From: Tetmemena sp. SeJ-2015
Taxonomy: Eukaryota; Ciliophora; Spirotrichea; Sporadotrichida; Oxytrichidae
Reading direction: 5' to 3'
DNA length: 64,000 nt
NCBI GenBank assembly: GCA_027382625.1
Contig: JAJKFJ010021272.1
Coordinates: 1 to 64,000 of the forward strand
Shown here: piece by piece, positions 21,661 to 32,105 of the stretch
Position numbering within the stretch: the stretch's first letter is position 1
Layout of the letters: every line of letters starts with the position of its first letter
Notes under the pieces: model-generated
Database searches by the model: none
Told to the model about the DNA's origin: nothing
What the model saw: the letters and a program-made list of their open reading frames with translations, nothing else
Program-made: the position numbers and the translations under genes

Positions 21661-21984
21661 CTTGTATATAAATGAGAGATAGATAATAAATAATACCCGC
21701 AATAATAAATTTAAAATCAGACATTTAAATATGACTATTGTAAAATTAAAATACTTAATTCCCTTAATTGTTTATTACTGCTTTTTAATTTAAAAATAGC
21801 CTTCCTTTCTCAAGCTAATAGAAACCCGAAATATAAGGCTCATAAATCAGCAAGTGAATGAATTAATATCCTGCTCGAGAAGAAAAAAGCGAGGCAAATT
21901 AGAATTTTGCTAAATTTTTAGAATTCAAAAGCAATTTCCTAGAATAAGTAGTATCTTTTGATGTTTATTATTGATAAGTCAAAG

Positions 21985-24229
21985 GAATCGAGTATAATTA
22001 TAATTATGAGTTTCAAGATCTGATAGATGATAACGAGTTTGAGAGTGGCATAAAATAGTATTAGGGCTACATATTTAATCAGAATACAAAACAACCTCAA
22101 AACTAAAAAAATGGCAAACAAAATCGCAATTAAGACATACTCATGGATTAAGAATAATTTATAAATATTAATTCTTAAGAAAGTGAGCACGATCGTAATT
22201 AAAAATATTTATTTGATCTTGGATTAGGCAATGCACTTCAAGAGTCTAAAGCTCAGCATGGCGATATATAAATGCCTTAATAGCAGATGATAAATTAGCC
22301 ACAAGATTATATAAAGACGATTAATTAATAAAGAGATCTAGAATAAACCCGTAGATCTGGAAATTTGCCTCCATTTTAGACATTTTAAAATATTACCTCC
22401 ATAACTTGTGGAAAGTAAGATTTTCCAGCATCGGAAACTTTGAATGACTGTTCTACTAGCGAACATAAATTATTTTTCCTCTATTTTATTGTTTTATATG
22501 CTTACACCCTATCAGTAATTCAAATTTTATGATGGAGGAAAGGCAGTAATAGTAACCTAAAATACTAATAAATATGGTTAGCTAGAATAACTCAGGCAAT
22601 ATAAGAGAATTATTGACACCTACAACAACTTACTCAGACCTGGAAAAAGGATTTTTACAAAATCCTCATGATAATTAGTAAAGTCAAAATTATTTTCAAA
22701 AATATATAAAACAAAGCAAAAGTGAAATTAGTGACCCACAGATTCAGATAAATGGGGAAGATGCAAATAGAACAGGATAGAAATCATAGTCATATTCTAT
22801 GAGCATTTTGGATTACGACTTCACTAACGATAAAAAGCTCAAAGAATATTAAGGCATTCATTATGAGTAGAATTAGTTTAAGAGGAATTCTGACCCTTAT
22901 AAGCTTAGAATTATTTTTAAAGCAGAGTCTAATAGAAAAGAATGACGAACAAACTTAGCTAGTCAAAAGGAAGTTTTCGGAGGCATTAGATCAAAGTTTA
23001 AATATCTTTATAAGTGGCACTCGTGAAAGTCTGATTAACGATCAAGATTAAGACTTTCAAACTAAGATAAAGTATTGCATAAAAATATCGTAATTATTAT
23101 AGCTCGCAGTAAATTAATCCCATAGTTTTCTACTATTTATTTTAGAATGAATAAATTATATTTGGAGCCAAGAAAGATATTTGAATTCAGAAGTAAAAAA
23201 GCTCTAAACTTTAATCAAAACAACCAAATTTAGCAATCTCAACCTAAAAGTATGAATGAACTCTAAAACCTGTCATTCTCACTTTACAATAACTAAAGCA
23301 TTATTGAGGATGAGGATGAGTTGATGGTGGATGATGAGAATTATTTATTCTTAATGAGGAAGAATATGGATGTAAGATATCACTTTAGCAGATGTTTGAA
23401 GATCTCACCCCATCTCAGTAACTCCAAGAAAGTATTTTAATATTTTTCTTTTTTTTGTTTTGATATCATGAAAGGATCCAGAATCTGAAAGTTAAAAGTC
23501 CTTAGACATTTGTAAGAAGTTCAAACAGCAATCTTATAAAAATAGAGTAATTTAAAATATCTGAATTTATATTCATAATGTTATTCAGGACTATTGTGCT
23601 ACTTCCAAGCATTCTCAAAACCATTTCAAAGCTAAGACTTTTAAGAACTTGTTCGCAAATCTTAAACCAGATATCACCATGACATAGCAAGAGAAACTCT
23701 CAACCCAAGAGCCAAACTCCGCAACTCTAACTAGATTAGACAGCTCATAGTCCACTAATCAGAATTTAAGTTCGCAGCTAGACAAATGGCATGATTTATT
23801 TTATAAAATTGGCTTCTGAGTCCTACGTTGAAATCTGAAAGCAACCCTAGTCACTTAATCTTAATTCAAAATCCTGGGGAGTCATCTTCATAAAATTTGA
23901 TAACTGAGAAATAGGAGGAAGATGAAGAAGATATGAGCAGTCCTATTTAGTTCAAGTCTCCAGATCAAAAGAGAAGGAAAACAGTCAATACAAATTAGAA
24001 TTCTCAGCAAATTACATTTGAGAGTCCTTTCAGAGAACACCGCCTTTCAGAAAATCTAACCCCCTTTCCCTCCACTGATTTAATGTTTTATATTCGGCCT
24101 TAAAGGTAGAAATATTCAAGACTCCCAGTTCTATTGATATCGAATCAAGACACTATTGCCTTATTATAAACGCGTTTGAAATTTAATTAATTGGGTTCAA
24201 ATTTAGAAATAATCATTAGAAAATAATGA
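21985..24229 (+). CDS. Gln/Asn/Ser-rich protein with basic nuclear-localisation-like patch
   Basis: Unidentified. From about 21985 a frame rich in Gln, Asn and acidic residues runs on (QDILMDQEQFININSQES; LGNALQESKAQHGDIQMPQQ), then KRNSDPYKQSLIEKNDEQTQ, an acidic block EDEDELMVDDEEEYGC, FEDLTPSQQLQESI, and a C-terminal part with QKRRKTVN, which could act as a nuclear localisation signal. It ends at TGA 24227-24229. At least three short IESs with pointers (AAGC, ATGAG and probably ATT) explain phase changes. The start is not resolved because an in-frame TGA lies near 21973. A nuclear, largely disordered protein is a guess from composition. Confidence 0.55.
22901..22919 (+). other. IES (19 bp, pointer AAGC)
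   Basis: AAGC at 22901-22904 and 22920-22923. Removal changes phase and joins NSDPYK to QSLIEKNDEQTQLVKRK, bypassing a TGA at about 22945. Confidence 0.75.
23334..23353 (+). other. IES (20 bp, pointer ATGAG)
   Basis: ATGAG at 23334-23338 and 23354-23358. Removal changes phase and gives DDEEEYGCKISLQQMFEDLT, which continues in good protein text. Confidence 0.75.
23550..23582 (+). other. Probable IES (33 bp, pointer ATT)
   Basis: ATT at 23550-23552 and 23583-23585 in the same phase. The insert contains an in-frame TGA (23560); removal joins QQSYKNRV to IQDYCATSKHSQNHFK. Confidence 0.6.
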
Positions 24230-24450
24230 AATCAGATTATAACTATAATAAAGGGTATATTTAATAATCGAGTTTATAAAATACTATTCATAAATCCTTA
24301 CTGAAATTTAATTTTTATACTTATGCACCTATATTAAGGAAGGAATTTTTAAACTTCCATTATTTAATTTAAAGAATTTCTCTTTAAGCAAGTACAAATA
24401 AAGCACTTAAGAGAGTATTGAGAAGTTTGATATCTCAGATCTTAAATTTT

Positions 24451-26540
24451 ATGTTTTAGAATAAGAATCTTATGCAAGATCCAAATACTACTGCTAAGAA
24501 ATATAACAGAGAAAGCACTAACTTATATTCAAATTTAAGCTTGTAATCAACACCAGCTTATCACTAACCTATATCCAAATTTAAAGTAAAGAGCTAAGAG
24601 ATTTTCAGCAAGAATTTCATAAGCTCCTAATCAATAATTAAGCAACTCTAATTAGAAGATCAATTATTTTGGCACTATGTTTCAATTTTTAAGAGCAGCA
24701 GAATCAAATCTCTTCCTAGATATCTCATTCTCAAACTTAAGAAATAAAGGACTCTACCCAAAAATCTTCAAAAGCCTGAAGTCTAAGAGTAAAATAAAAA
24801 TGAGAATATATCATGCCTAAATATGAAGAATCTCTTATCATAAATTTTAAATGAAAAATTTATTTCTCTTTCAAACTAGAAGCAGTGGCTAAAATGAGTT
24901 AAAATCAAAGACCACCTCTTATTTAGAGGTCTCCCTTGATAGGCCCCAGTATCTAAAATATCCCAGAGCCAAAGATTAGTGGAAGCTTCTCTGCCACTAA
25001 AAGAAGCAATCTTCTCTAGCCTACTAATTCTGCTTCAATAAATCCTTCTCCGATTTCTCTTTTCGCTTCCACAGCATTGCTTTAAAGATAACAAAGCTGG
25101 ACTCTTTAGCCTATGTCTTTTAAAGGCAAAACTAATTTCAAGCAGAAATGAAGGATTTTAGAGTAAAGCAAGGGACCAAGTATCACAGAGTTCATTCTTT
25201 ATAATTTTAATCATATCCAATTTTTCATTCTCATCATAGGCTTCAAACTTGTTGTCATTATCATCTCCTTTCCCCTAAGAATGACAAAGTTAAGGCTTTG
25301 AATAACAAAAAAGGAAGCAAATGAAGAAAATTAAGATCAAAATATCCCCAAATAATCAATAAGTAGTTTAAAAAATCAGGCTTAAGTGCTAAGCTTATTA
25401 GATTCAAGTCTCAAATCTATTCACAAGCAGATGAAAATCTCTAATTGTCTGTCATTTCTTAAAAAGAAGCTTCCACTTCATCAGTAAAATCTTAGGTATT
25501 CTTTGGCCCTCATCAGCCAAAATTTTTCTTTTATTTTTAGCTTCCTTTCAATGTGAACTTTTACAACTATTTAAGCCCAGAAAGCTAGCTACATTTAGAC
25601 ACATTCAAGTCAAAATACTCTCTCAAAGCTGATGGTTTTTAATTTTCTAATTAGAATAATTTTCTATTTAATTTGAAAGCTATGATTCAATCCATCAGTG
25701 CGGAGACTTTGAATTAATTCCTGCTAAACCCAACAAGGCCCTATCTGATTCTAGATTGTCGATTTTAGTTTGAATTCGATGGAGGGCACATAAAAAACGC
25801 AAAAAATTTCAAAAATTAGGAAGAAATGGAAGCATATTTCTTCAGTGAAAGCAATAAAGCTATGGTGGAGAAGTTAATGAAAAAGCAATACCAAATTATA
25901 TTCCATTGCGAGTTTAGTCAGCAGAGAGGTCCTCACATGTACACGGCCATGAGAGAAAAAGATCGCAATATTCACATTCATCATGGAGATCAACTCTTCT
26001 ACAAGGAAATTTACCTAAACCAATAATAAAATTCAAAGTTAAAAAGCTTAGATTGACTAATTTTGTGTTAAAAAAAAGAATTTTACTAGAAGGAGGCTTC
26101 AGTGAATTTTATGAAAAATTTCCAGATCATTGCACTGGTTAGTATATTACAATGAAAGATTAATCAAACAAGAAATTGGGAAAGGTACTTTTCGGAGAAT
26201 TTTTATTGCCTCTAATTAGTTTTACAAGAATTTAAGAACTCAAATTAACTAAGACTACAAAAGCAACTATCATTTTGTGAACCTGCTAAAAAATTATTTG
26301 AAGACTGATATGAAAAGAATGGGTTTAACAAAGTTCACTCAAATTAATTAAAAGTTGAAAAACCATGAAAATTAATAAAATTATGATTTGGAATCTAAAG
26401 ATTCAAAATTTGACAATGCAGACTACTTTAAGTAATTTATAGCATTCCTATTCAAGTTAAATTCAATACATTTTTAAACATATTAAAATGGAATTCTCTT
26501 CATATATGAGGAATGGGTAAAGATTAATCATTTAATTTGA
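24451..26540 (+). CDS. CDC25-type dual-specificity phosphatase
   Basis: Predicted activator of cyclin-dependent kinases that removes inhibitory phosphates. A long, low-complexity N-terminal region (from ATG 24451; the alternative start ATG 24894 gives MSQNQRPPLIQ) precedes a rhodanese/CDC25 domain: ISAETLNQFLLNPTRP, LILDCRFQFEFDGGHIKNAK, then the catalytic loop HCEFSQQRGP with Cys at 25907-25909 and Arg at 25925-25927 (CX5R), MREKDR, and after IES removal YLEGGFSEFYEKFPDHC. A 35-nt GT-AG intron lies at 26185-26219. The C-terminal tail is Lys/Asn-rich, to TGA 26538-26540. N-terminal frame shifts near 24895, 25140 and 25300-25400 are unresolved IESs or introns. The family assignment is firm because loop text and order match CDC25 proteins. 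Confidence 0.85.
26015..26085 (+). other. IES in the CDC25-type gene (71 bp, pointer CTA)
   Basis: CTA at 26015-26017 and 26086-26088 in phase. Removal joins KEIYL to EGGFSEF, the conserved (I/V)Y(L/V)..GG(Y/F) segment after the catalytic loop, and discards an in-frame TGA near 26053. Confidence 0.75.
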
Positions 26541-27261
26541 TCTCCAATCTTAAGATTTTTCATAATCTTTCTAATCTCTTCTTCGTCTATTTCCCTTTAA
26601 TCTTTATTTTCCTCCTATTCACTTACTTAATCTAATTCTTCTTCGTCCAGATTTGTAATTAAATACTTCATTTAAGATTAGAGTCAGTTATATTCGATTT
26701 CTCATTTTTGTCTTTTTCTGCTGCCTTTCTCCTTCTCTCATATCTATCCTTTGTCCTCACAACCTTAGTCTCTTTTATCTTTAGTCTACTATTTTCTCCG
26801 TTTACTAAAATGTCTAGCTTGTCATACAATATTTTTCGCGCCATGCTTCTATTTGTAGCCTGTTCACGTTAATCATGACATTTGACTACCATTCCAGTGG
26901 GAATGTGTTTTAGAATGACACAGTTATTAGTTTTGTTAGTCTTCTATCCTCCAGGTCCAAAGCCTTTATTAAATTTCTCTTCTAGATCTGATTCAATTAA
27001 GTACAATTTAGGGTAAAATTTTTAAGTTTCCTTGAGCTCAAACTTAATTCTTGTCTTTCCTGATTTTAATGGCACGATGTTTATATTAGAGGGACTCGCC
27101 AAAAGCTGCTACTTCCAAGCAAGCATGAGCTCTGAAGGCTTGAACTCGTTAGAAGTTGAAGCTGCAAAACCTCTACATGCACGAAAGTAGAAAGACTATT
27201 ACTCGTAAATAGGTCTATTCGCTCTGCAGAAAATAAATGAGTTTGCAAATTATTTAAGCAT
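26528..27261 (-). CDS. Mitochondrial release-factor-like protein of the C12orf65/MTRFR family
   Basis: Class I release-factor-fold protein expected to rescue stalled mitochondrial ribosomes by hydrolysing peptidyl-tRNA through a GGQ motif. ATG 27261-27259 opens a Cys/Arg/Ser/Phe-rich, presequence-like N-terminus. GFGPGGQKTNKTNNCVILKH and IPTGMVVKCHDQREQATN follow, then MARKILYDKLD, as in MTRFR, and a basic RYERRRKAAEK tail. Release-factor codon-recognition domains are absent, as is usual in this family. The Gln of GGQ (codon complement of 26944-26946) is TAG. One 26-bp IES brings an in-frame TGA; without it the ORF is 236 codons, ending with an acidic helix at TGA 26530-26528. Confidence 0.88.
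26649..26674 (-). other. IES in the release-factor-like gene (26 bp, pointer AATCT)
   Basis: AGATT (AATCT on the coding strand) at 26649-26653 and 26675-26679. The insert carries an in-frame TGA; removal joins NITDSN to LDEEELDQVSEQEENK, and the total length becomes a multiple of three. Confidence 0.8.
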
Positions 27262-27589
27262 TTTTATTAAAATATAACCTCTCTCATTCTTCTAAAAGGG
27301 TGAAAGAGAAAACTAATGATCGAAAAAGAAATATTGTTTCATAAATCAACTGAAGGGGTATCTACATATTTCTTTCTGTTTTCTACATAAAAATAAGTTT
27401 GAGTTAAGTTCTTACAAAAGAAATTTATCATATTAGATGTTTGTTATCTATAATTAATTTCTAAATAAAAGGGGATAACTATCACATAAGTTTTTATAAA
27501 ATTAAGAAAGATTTAAAACCCCTAAATAAGTATTCAAAGAAAAAAGGAAGAAGAAAACTTAAGTGGGGAGAATAAAACGCATCTTTCAA
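27262..27589. other. Spacer between two minus-strand genes
   Basis: Lies upstream of the release-factor-like start and downstream of the LOTUS gene. AT-rich, with no coding sequence supported. Any promoter for the release-factor-like gene would be here; no motif is distinguishable. Confidence 0.4.
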
Positions 27590-30500
27590 TCAAAGATTGT
27601 CAGAAAGATGAGGGTCGAAAACTCCCTGTTTCGAGGAAATGGTCGCCTTCTCGAGGTTAGAACCATTTTCGCTCGTTATGAAGTTGATTCTCGAAGCTAT
27701 CAATCTCTTCAAATGAGAGTAGATTAGGAGTTCTATTAATCTTATTATTGGGATTGGTAATCTGAGTTCACTTGCTAAAATAAAGGAAAAAACTATTTAT
27801 AAGGAATTGGAGTTAAATTTTATTAATGCTGCTGTTAGTTAGAACCTTTTTGTCCCGGGTATACCTGATTAGCATCATAGGCATCTTAGTTGTTAGTGGA
27901 GAAAAGAATGCTCTCTTAATCTTGCATTATGCCTTGAGGCTACTAATTCATCATCGCTTGCCATTTCTAATTGAGGATAATAGATGCAGCTTAGTTGTCC
28001 TCTGCATCCTCTTCTGTCCTTTGCTCTTGAACAGTTGAAGGTCTTTTGTTTTCCTCTGATGATGAACTTCCTCCCTCTGCAATAGATGTTAATTCCATTT
28101 TAATGATGGATTCATTTTAACTCAGTGAATGCCGATAATGCTTTTGCAAGAGTTGCTAGTCTAGAGTTAGGCCAGAGCTCCTTTTAGCCCTGCTCCAATT
28201 AGTTAGCCAGGCTTGTTGAATTCAAATGAGCCCCACTGCTTCTTTTAGATTTGAGATCCAAACTACTTTGACATTGTTGTCATCTGTGGTTGATGTTGCT
28301 AGTTCTAGTTGTAGTGATTGATAGCAAGTCCAGGTCCATAGCCATTGAAATTTGATATAGGGAGCCTGAGTCCGATGTTTCCAACTGCTGAGAGTTGAGG
28401 AGATTGGATACTCATTTGAGATTGATCGTCGCCTCCAGACTTAAAATCCATGTCATCATCGCAAACTAGCTTTTCAATATATTGAAAATCTCTCTTGTTC
28501 TCTTAAAGATAAGTAATTGGATCAAATTAAAAAATTCTCTCCATCATCTTCTTCTTGATTGAATGGAGGACTTTCTTCAAACTAACCTTGATTGTTCGAA
28601 TCGTATTATAGGAAAATTATATATGGACTATGAAAAATTATCACGCTTTTCAATTGTATTAGAAAGATAAAGCATGATATTTAGAATATTTCAAAGTAGT
28701 AAGTATTATTTAATAACATTTTAATCTAACTAAATATCTCAGATTAATAGAATTCTAATTATTCTTGAATTATATCTAAATGAGAGACCTGGCATTGGAG
28801 ATCCAAAGGTTGATTCAATAGAGCCTCCATGATTAAACATGGGACCTTAGAAGTTCATACCTCCAAAGAGATTTGCTTGAGTGTTAGGTGATGTAAATCC
28901 ACTCTGGCTTGAAGGATATAAAATGTGATGATTTGTTTGCAAAGTCATACAAAATTAAATGAAAAATTATCAGCTAACTTGGATGCATCTTCGATTGTAT
29001 GGAAAAATCTTAGGATGCTGATTTCGAGGTAGCACTTTAAAGTGCAGCCTGTCCACCGAATGCTGAGTTATTGAATGATATCGCCCTACTATGAAGTGGG
29101 GATGTAATATTTGAGGGATTTTGAGAATTTGGCTATTCTATAGAGGCAAGTTTATTCATATGCAACTAACTGGGTGAAAGGAAAAATCCCCTTTGAGCTT
29201 GAGGGTGATTAAATGCGTAAGGTTATGAAGGTGCAACATAACTCTAGAGGGAAAAAGTTGTTGCATTTGAAGAAGTCTACTAATGCTTTATTGAATTCTA
29301 CTGATTCTACTATAGCTAATTAAGTTACTGTTGAGTTGGAGATATTTGATTTTGAATTTGAACTGGAGGGAAAGTCTTGAAGGAACCAATTCTTTATTAA
29401 CTCTATGATTGGTTTGATTAAGGAAGAACTTTTTGTTGGACTTAAGACATTTGAATTATGTGAGGATGCTTAGGAGGCTTTGAAAATGGATTTGCTGCAG
29501 GATTTATAGAAGTATTGATTTCATTTCTTTGTTACATCTCCAAGGTATCTGCTGTGTTGAATCTTATGTGGCTGACATTTATTTAAGCAGAGGTATTTGC
29601 AGATGTTGAACCTCCATAAAGGCTTTAATGATTAGGGATATAGCACTGAGATGAAATATTCAAAGAGCTTGAACCTGAATCCTATCGCATCATCTACTAA
29701 GCAAATCTTTGATCCTGATTGGGATAGATTTAGTAATTAGTATTCGTGGGAGAAATGTTGTATGCAATTTGATTCATAATTTGGGCTTAATTCTGTTGAT
29801 TCATCACAACCGGATTCATAGTCTTCATCTACTAAAGTTGCTACGTTTTCAAATAAGTTGCATAGAAGCTTCTAGATCTAATAAGATACACTTCGCTGTG
29901 TCCAACATCATTGTAGATGACTTCAATATCCATTGTCGGTGTTACATACTTCTTTAAGAACTCAAGAAGAGAGTTGCACCCATAATTTTTAAAGCTGAAT
30001 TCTTTGTCAAGTTTCTTACTTAATACACCTTGAATCTTATCACTATCATATCCAACAGGGCACTCTCTCATTATATTGTAAAATGCAGTCAGAACTATTT
30101 GAATATCATCCTCGGGGATAGCAATTGTATTTCTGAGATGCCTATTCAAGTTCACATCTTCAGAAAGATTTTAATGACCAGTCTTAATGAAAGTTTTACT
30201 CTTAGGAATCATTTGAAAATCATCAGAGTTGCTAGTAGAGTGCTGATACCTTCCTATCTTAATCAGATATGCAAAAGGATGATTATGACCTTTAAGCTCA
30301 AGCTTTATTTTATCCGACATCGATAAAATTAAGTCCTTTAGTTTTGGGAAGCCTAGTTCATTCAAATCTAAAGTGAAAGGAAGCTTTCTCTTGAGATAAA
30401 GGGGAAGTTGAGCAAGGGACATTCCATTCTTAGATTCTGCTAAAATTTCGATAAGTGAGGATTTAACAACTTCAAGCTTTGCTGCTATAGCAGCGTTTTG

Positions 30501-31860
30501 AGTACTTTTCTTTTAGAGTTCCTCAGCTAATCGTTTATGCTTGTCGACAGAAGTAGTCCACACTAGCAAAGTTTTATGATATCTAAGCACATCTTCCTTA
30601 ACTGCAAACTGCACAAGTTATGCTAGCCTTCCCAGAGATTGATTTTTAAGTTTGAAGGGCCCACAGAGTTTGACAAATTAAGCACAGCCATATCTTCCTC
30701 CAGCTATAGCTCTAACCTCTTCAAAATCTTAATCAGTAGTTGTTTGAGTATGATTAAACTTGATACCTCCGCTTTTTCCATGATTTATTTCCTACTAAGA
30801 TATCAAGTTTTACTAATCTTCTTCGATATCAGGACTACAGAAGTACTCATGCAGAAAGGTTTTTAGATCTTCATACAACATATAATCGACATCATCCACA
30901 TTTTAATCTACTCCTATCCATTCCTCCTCATCTTTGATATAAATAGCCTTTGTCATCTAACCTATCGAAGGATCCTCTTCTAAATCAATATGAATAATAT
31001 ACAAAGCCAAGATATCTCTTCTATATCCTTGACTTTAAATTAAGGGTAGGCGAATCCTTTCTTGTCGGGATAGAGATAATTTTACGTGTACTCTTCATTT
31101 GAAGATTTTGCTTGATAGTTAGTTGAATTTCCACCTCTATGATCTTCGTTGTAGTATTCATTATAAGATGCCCCATAGGCTTTAGATTTCGAAAGTTTGA
31201 TTTGAATTTGGATCTTGTTTTTGTCCTTAGGTGCTTGTCTATAATCGGTACTTTCTAACGACTACAAAATTATCTCCCAGAGACTTGCAGAAATCTTAAA
31301 TGCAAATGCTTCCTTGATTCTATTCTGTAGAGTTTTCTCTGTGGGCGTCATTTCATCCCTCTTCAAACTCTGCATCGCCCAGCATATACTTTCATGAGAA
31401 ATTATAGATAGCTTGGGGCTAAGGAAGACCAGTGTTTTCATTTTCATGAAATTTCTGCTCGTTTGGTAGATAATTTTAAGCTCGACTGCTTGATCTATAA
31501 GTCTCTAGCACTCATTTTCTAAAAAAGATTCGTCAAAATTTAATCAAATAGGCAGATTCAAGTAGAATTTTATAAAGTGCTCACACATACCTTGGATTTG
31601 TAGTTTGTCAGCTATCACACCCAAAAATAAGTTACTCTCTATTAGAAGCTCTCCTTTTTACGCAAAGTTAAAGAGCTCCTTCTATATTAAACTAAATAAT
31701 TCTACAATCTTTTTAAAGAAGATTGTATTTAATGGTATTTTTAAATAAAATTTAAATTCCATTTTGTAAATTAATGAATAATATATTCAGAAAGTTTACT
31801 AGCATCTCCTTTTGATTTTGCTCGCATTTCACAAGAGGCTACCAAATAGGTATGGCTATG
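27590..31860 (-). CDS. LOTUS/OST-HTH-domain protein with long Gln-rich tail (main part)
   Basis: Two winged-helix LOTUS/OST-HTH-like modules are visible: one near 30430-30290 (LAQLPLYLKRKLPFTLDLNE, GFPKLKDLILSM) and one near 30110-29890 (GYDSDKIQGVLSKKLDKEFS, NSLLEFLKKYV). LOTUS domains bind RNA or Vasa-type helicases in germ granules and also occur in MARF1-like proteins. Upstream is a region weakly like the end of a BTB fold (KGELLIESNLFLGVIADKLQ) and a conserved-looking GGRYGCAQFVKLCG segment; downstream are about 500 residues rich in Gln/Asn/Ser. A basic helical block (VSLKKVLHSIKKKMM) follows. The C-terminal exons near 28120-27590 are Q-rich and less certain. The first segment appears to lie at 36508-36762. 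A role in ciliate germline RNA biology would be speculation. Confidence 0.75.
31012..31022 (-). other. Very short IES (11 bp, pointer GATAT)
   Basis: ATATC (GATAT on the coding strand) at 31012-31016 and 31023-31027. Removing 11 bp switches phase exactly between KKGFAYPQFKVKDI and LALYIIHIDLEEDPS, both strongly protein-like, and keeps a long open frame on each side. Too short for an intron. A sequencing or assembly artefact is the main alternative. Confidence 0.7.
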
Positions 31861-31912
31861 AAAAATAGTAAGCTTACTTAGTTATTGACGTAATTAAAGA
31901 AATTACTTGAAA

Positions 31913-32061
31913 ATTTAGTTAAATATATCTCTGTGCTTTCACGGTGACGTGGCACAACTGATCAAGGAGTTACGCCTGTGAATTAACTTTAAATCGATTA
32001 AGTTATTATATGCCTTATTAGGAGTTCACTTAATTCCTAATTAATTATTTAGTTAAATATA
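31913..32061 (+). mobile_element. 5'-truncated retroposon-like element with 15-bp target duplication
   Basis: ATTTAGTTAAATATA at 31913-31927 and 32047-32061 flanks a 119-bp insert. Almost the whole insert matches the right third of the element in the lipase gene: GCTTTCACGGTGACGTGGCA is identical, as is GTGAATTAACTTTAAATCGA. It ends CTTAATTCCTAATTAATT. It begins only a few bases before the shared block, so it is truncated at the 5' side relative to the lipase copy. It sits just upstream of ATG 32106, so it is not in coding sequence, but it lies within the candidate large IES. Confidence 0.85.
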
Positions 32062-32105
32062 ATCAACACTTTTAATTAGCTTTATTATAAGAGAATCAAA
32101 TAAGT

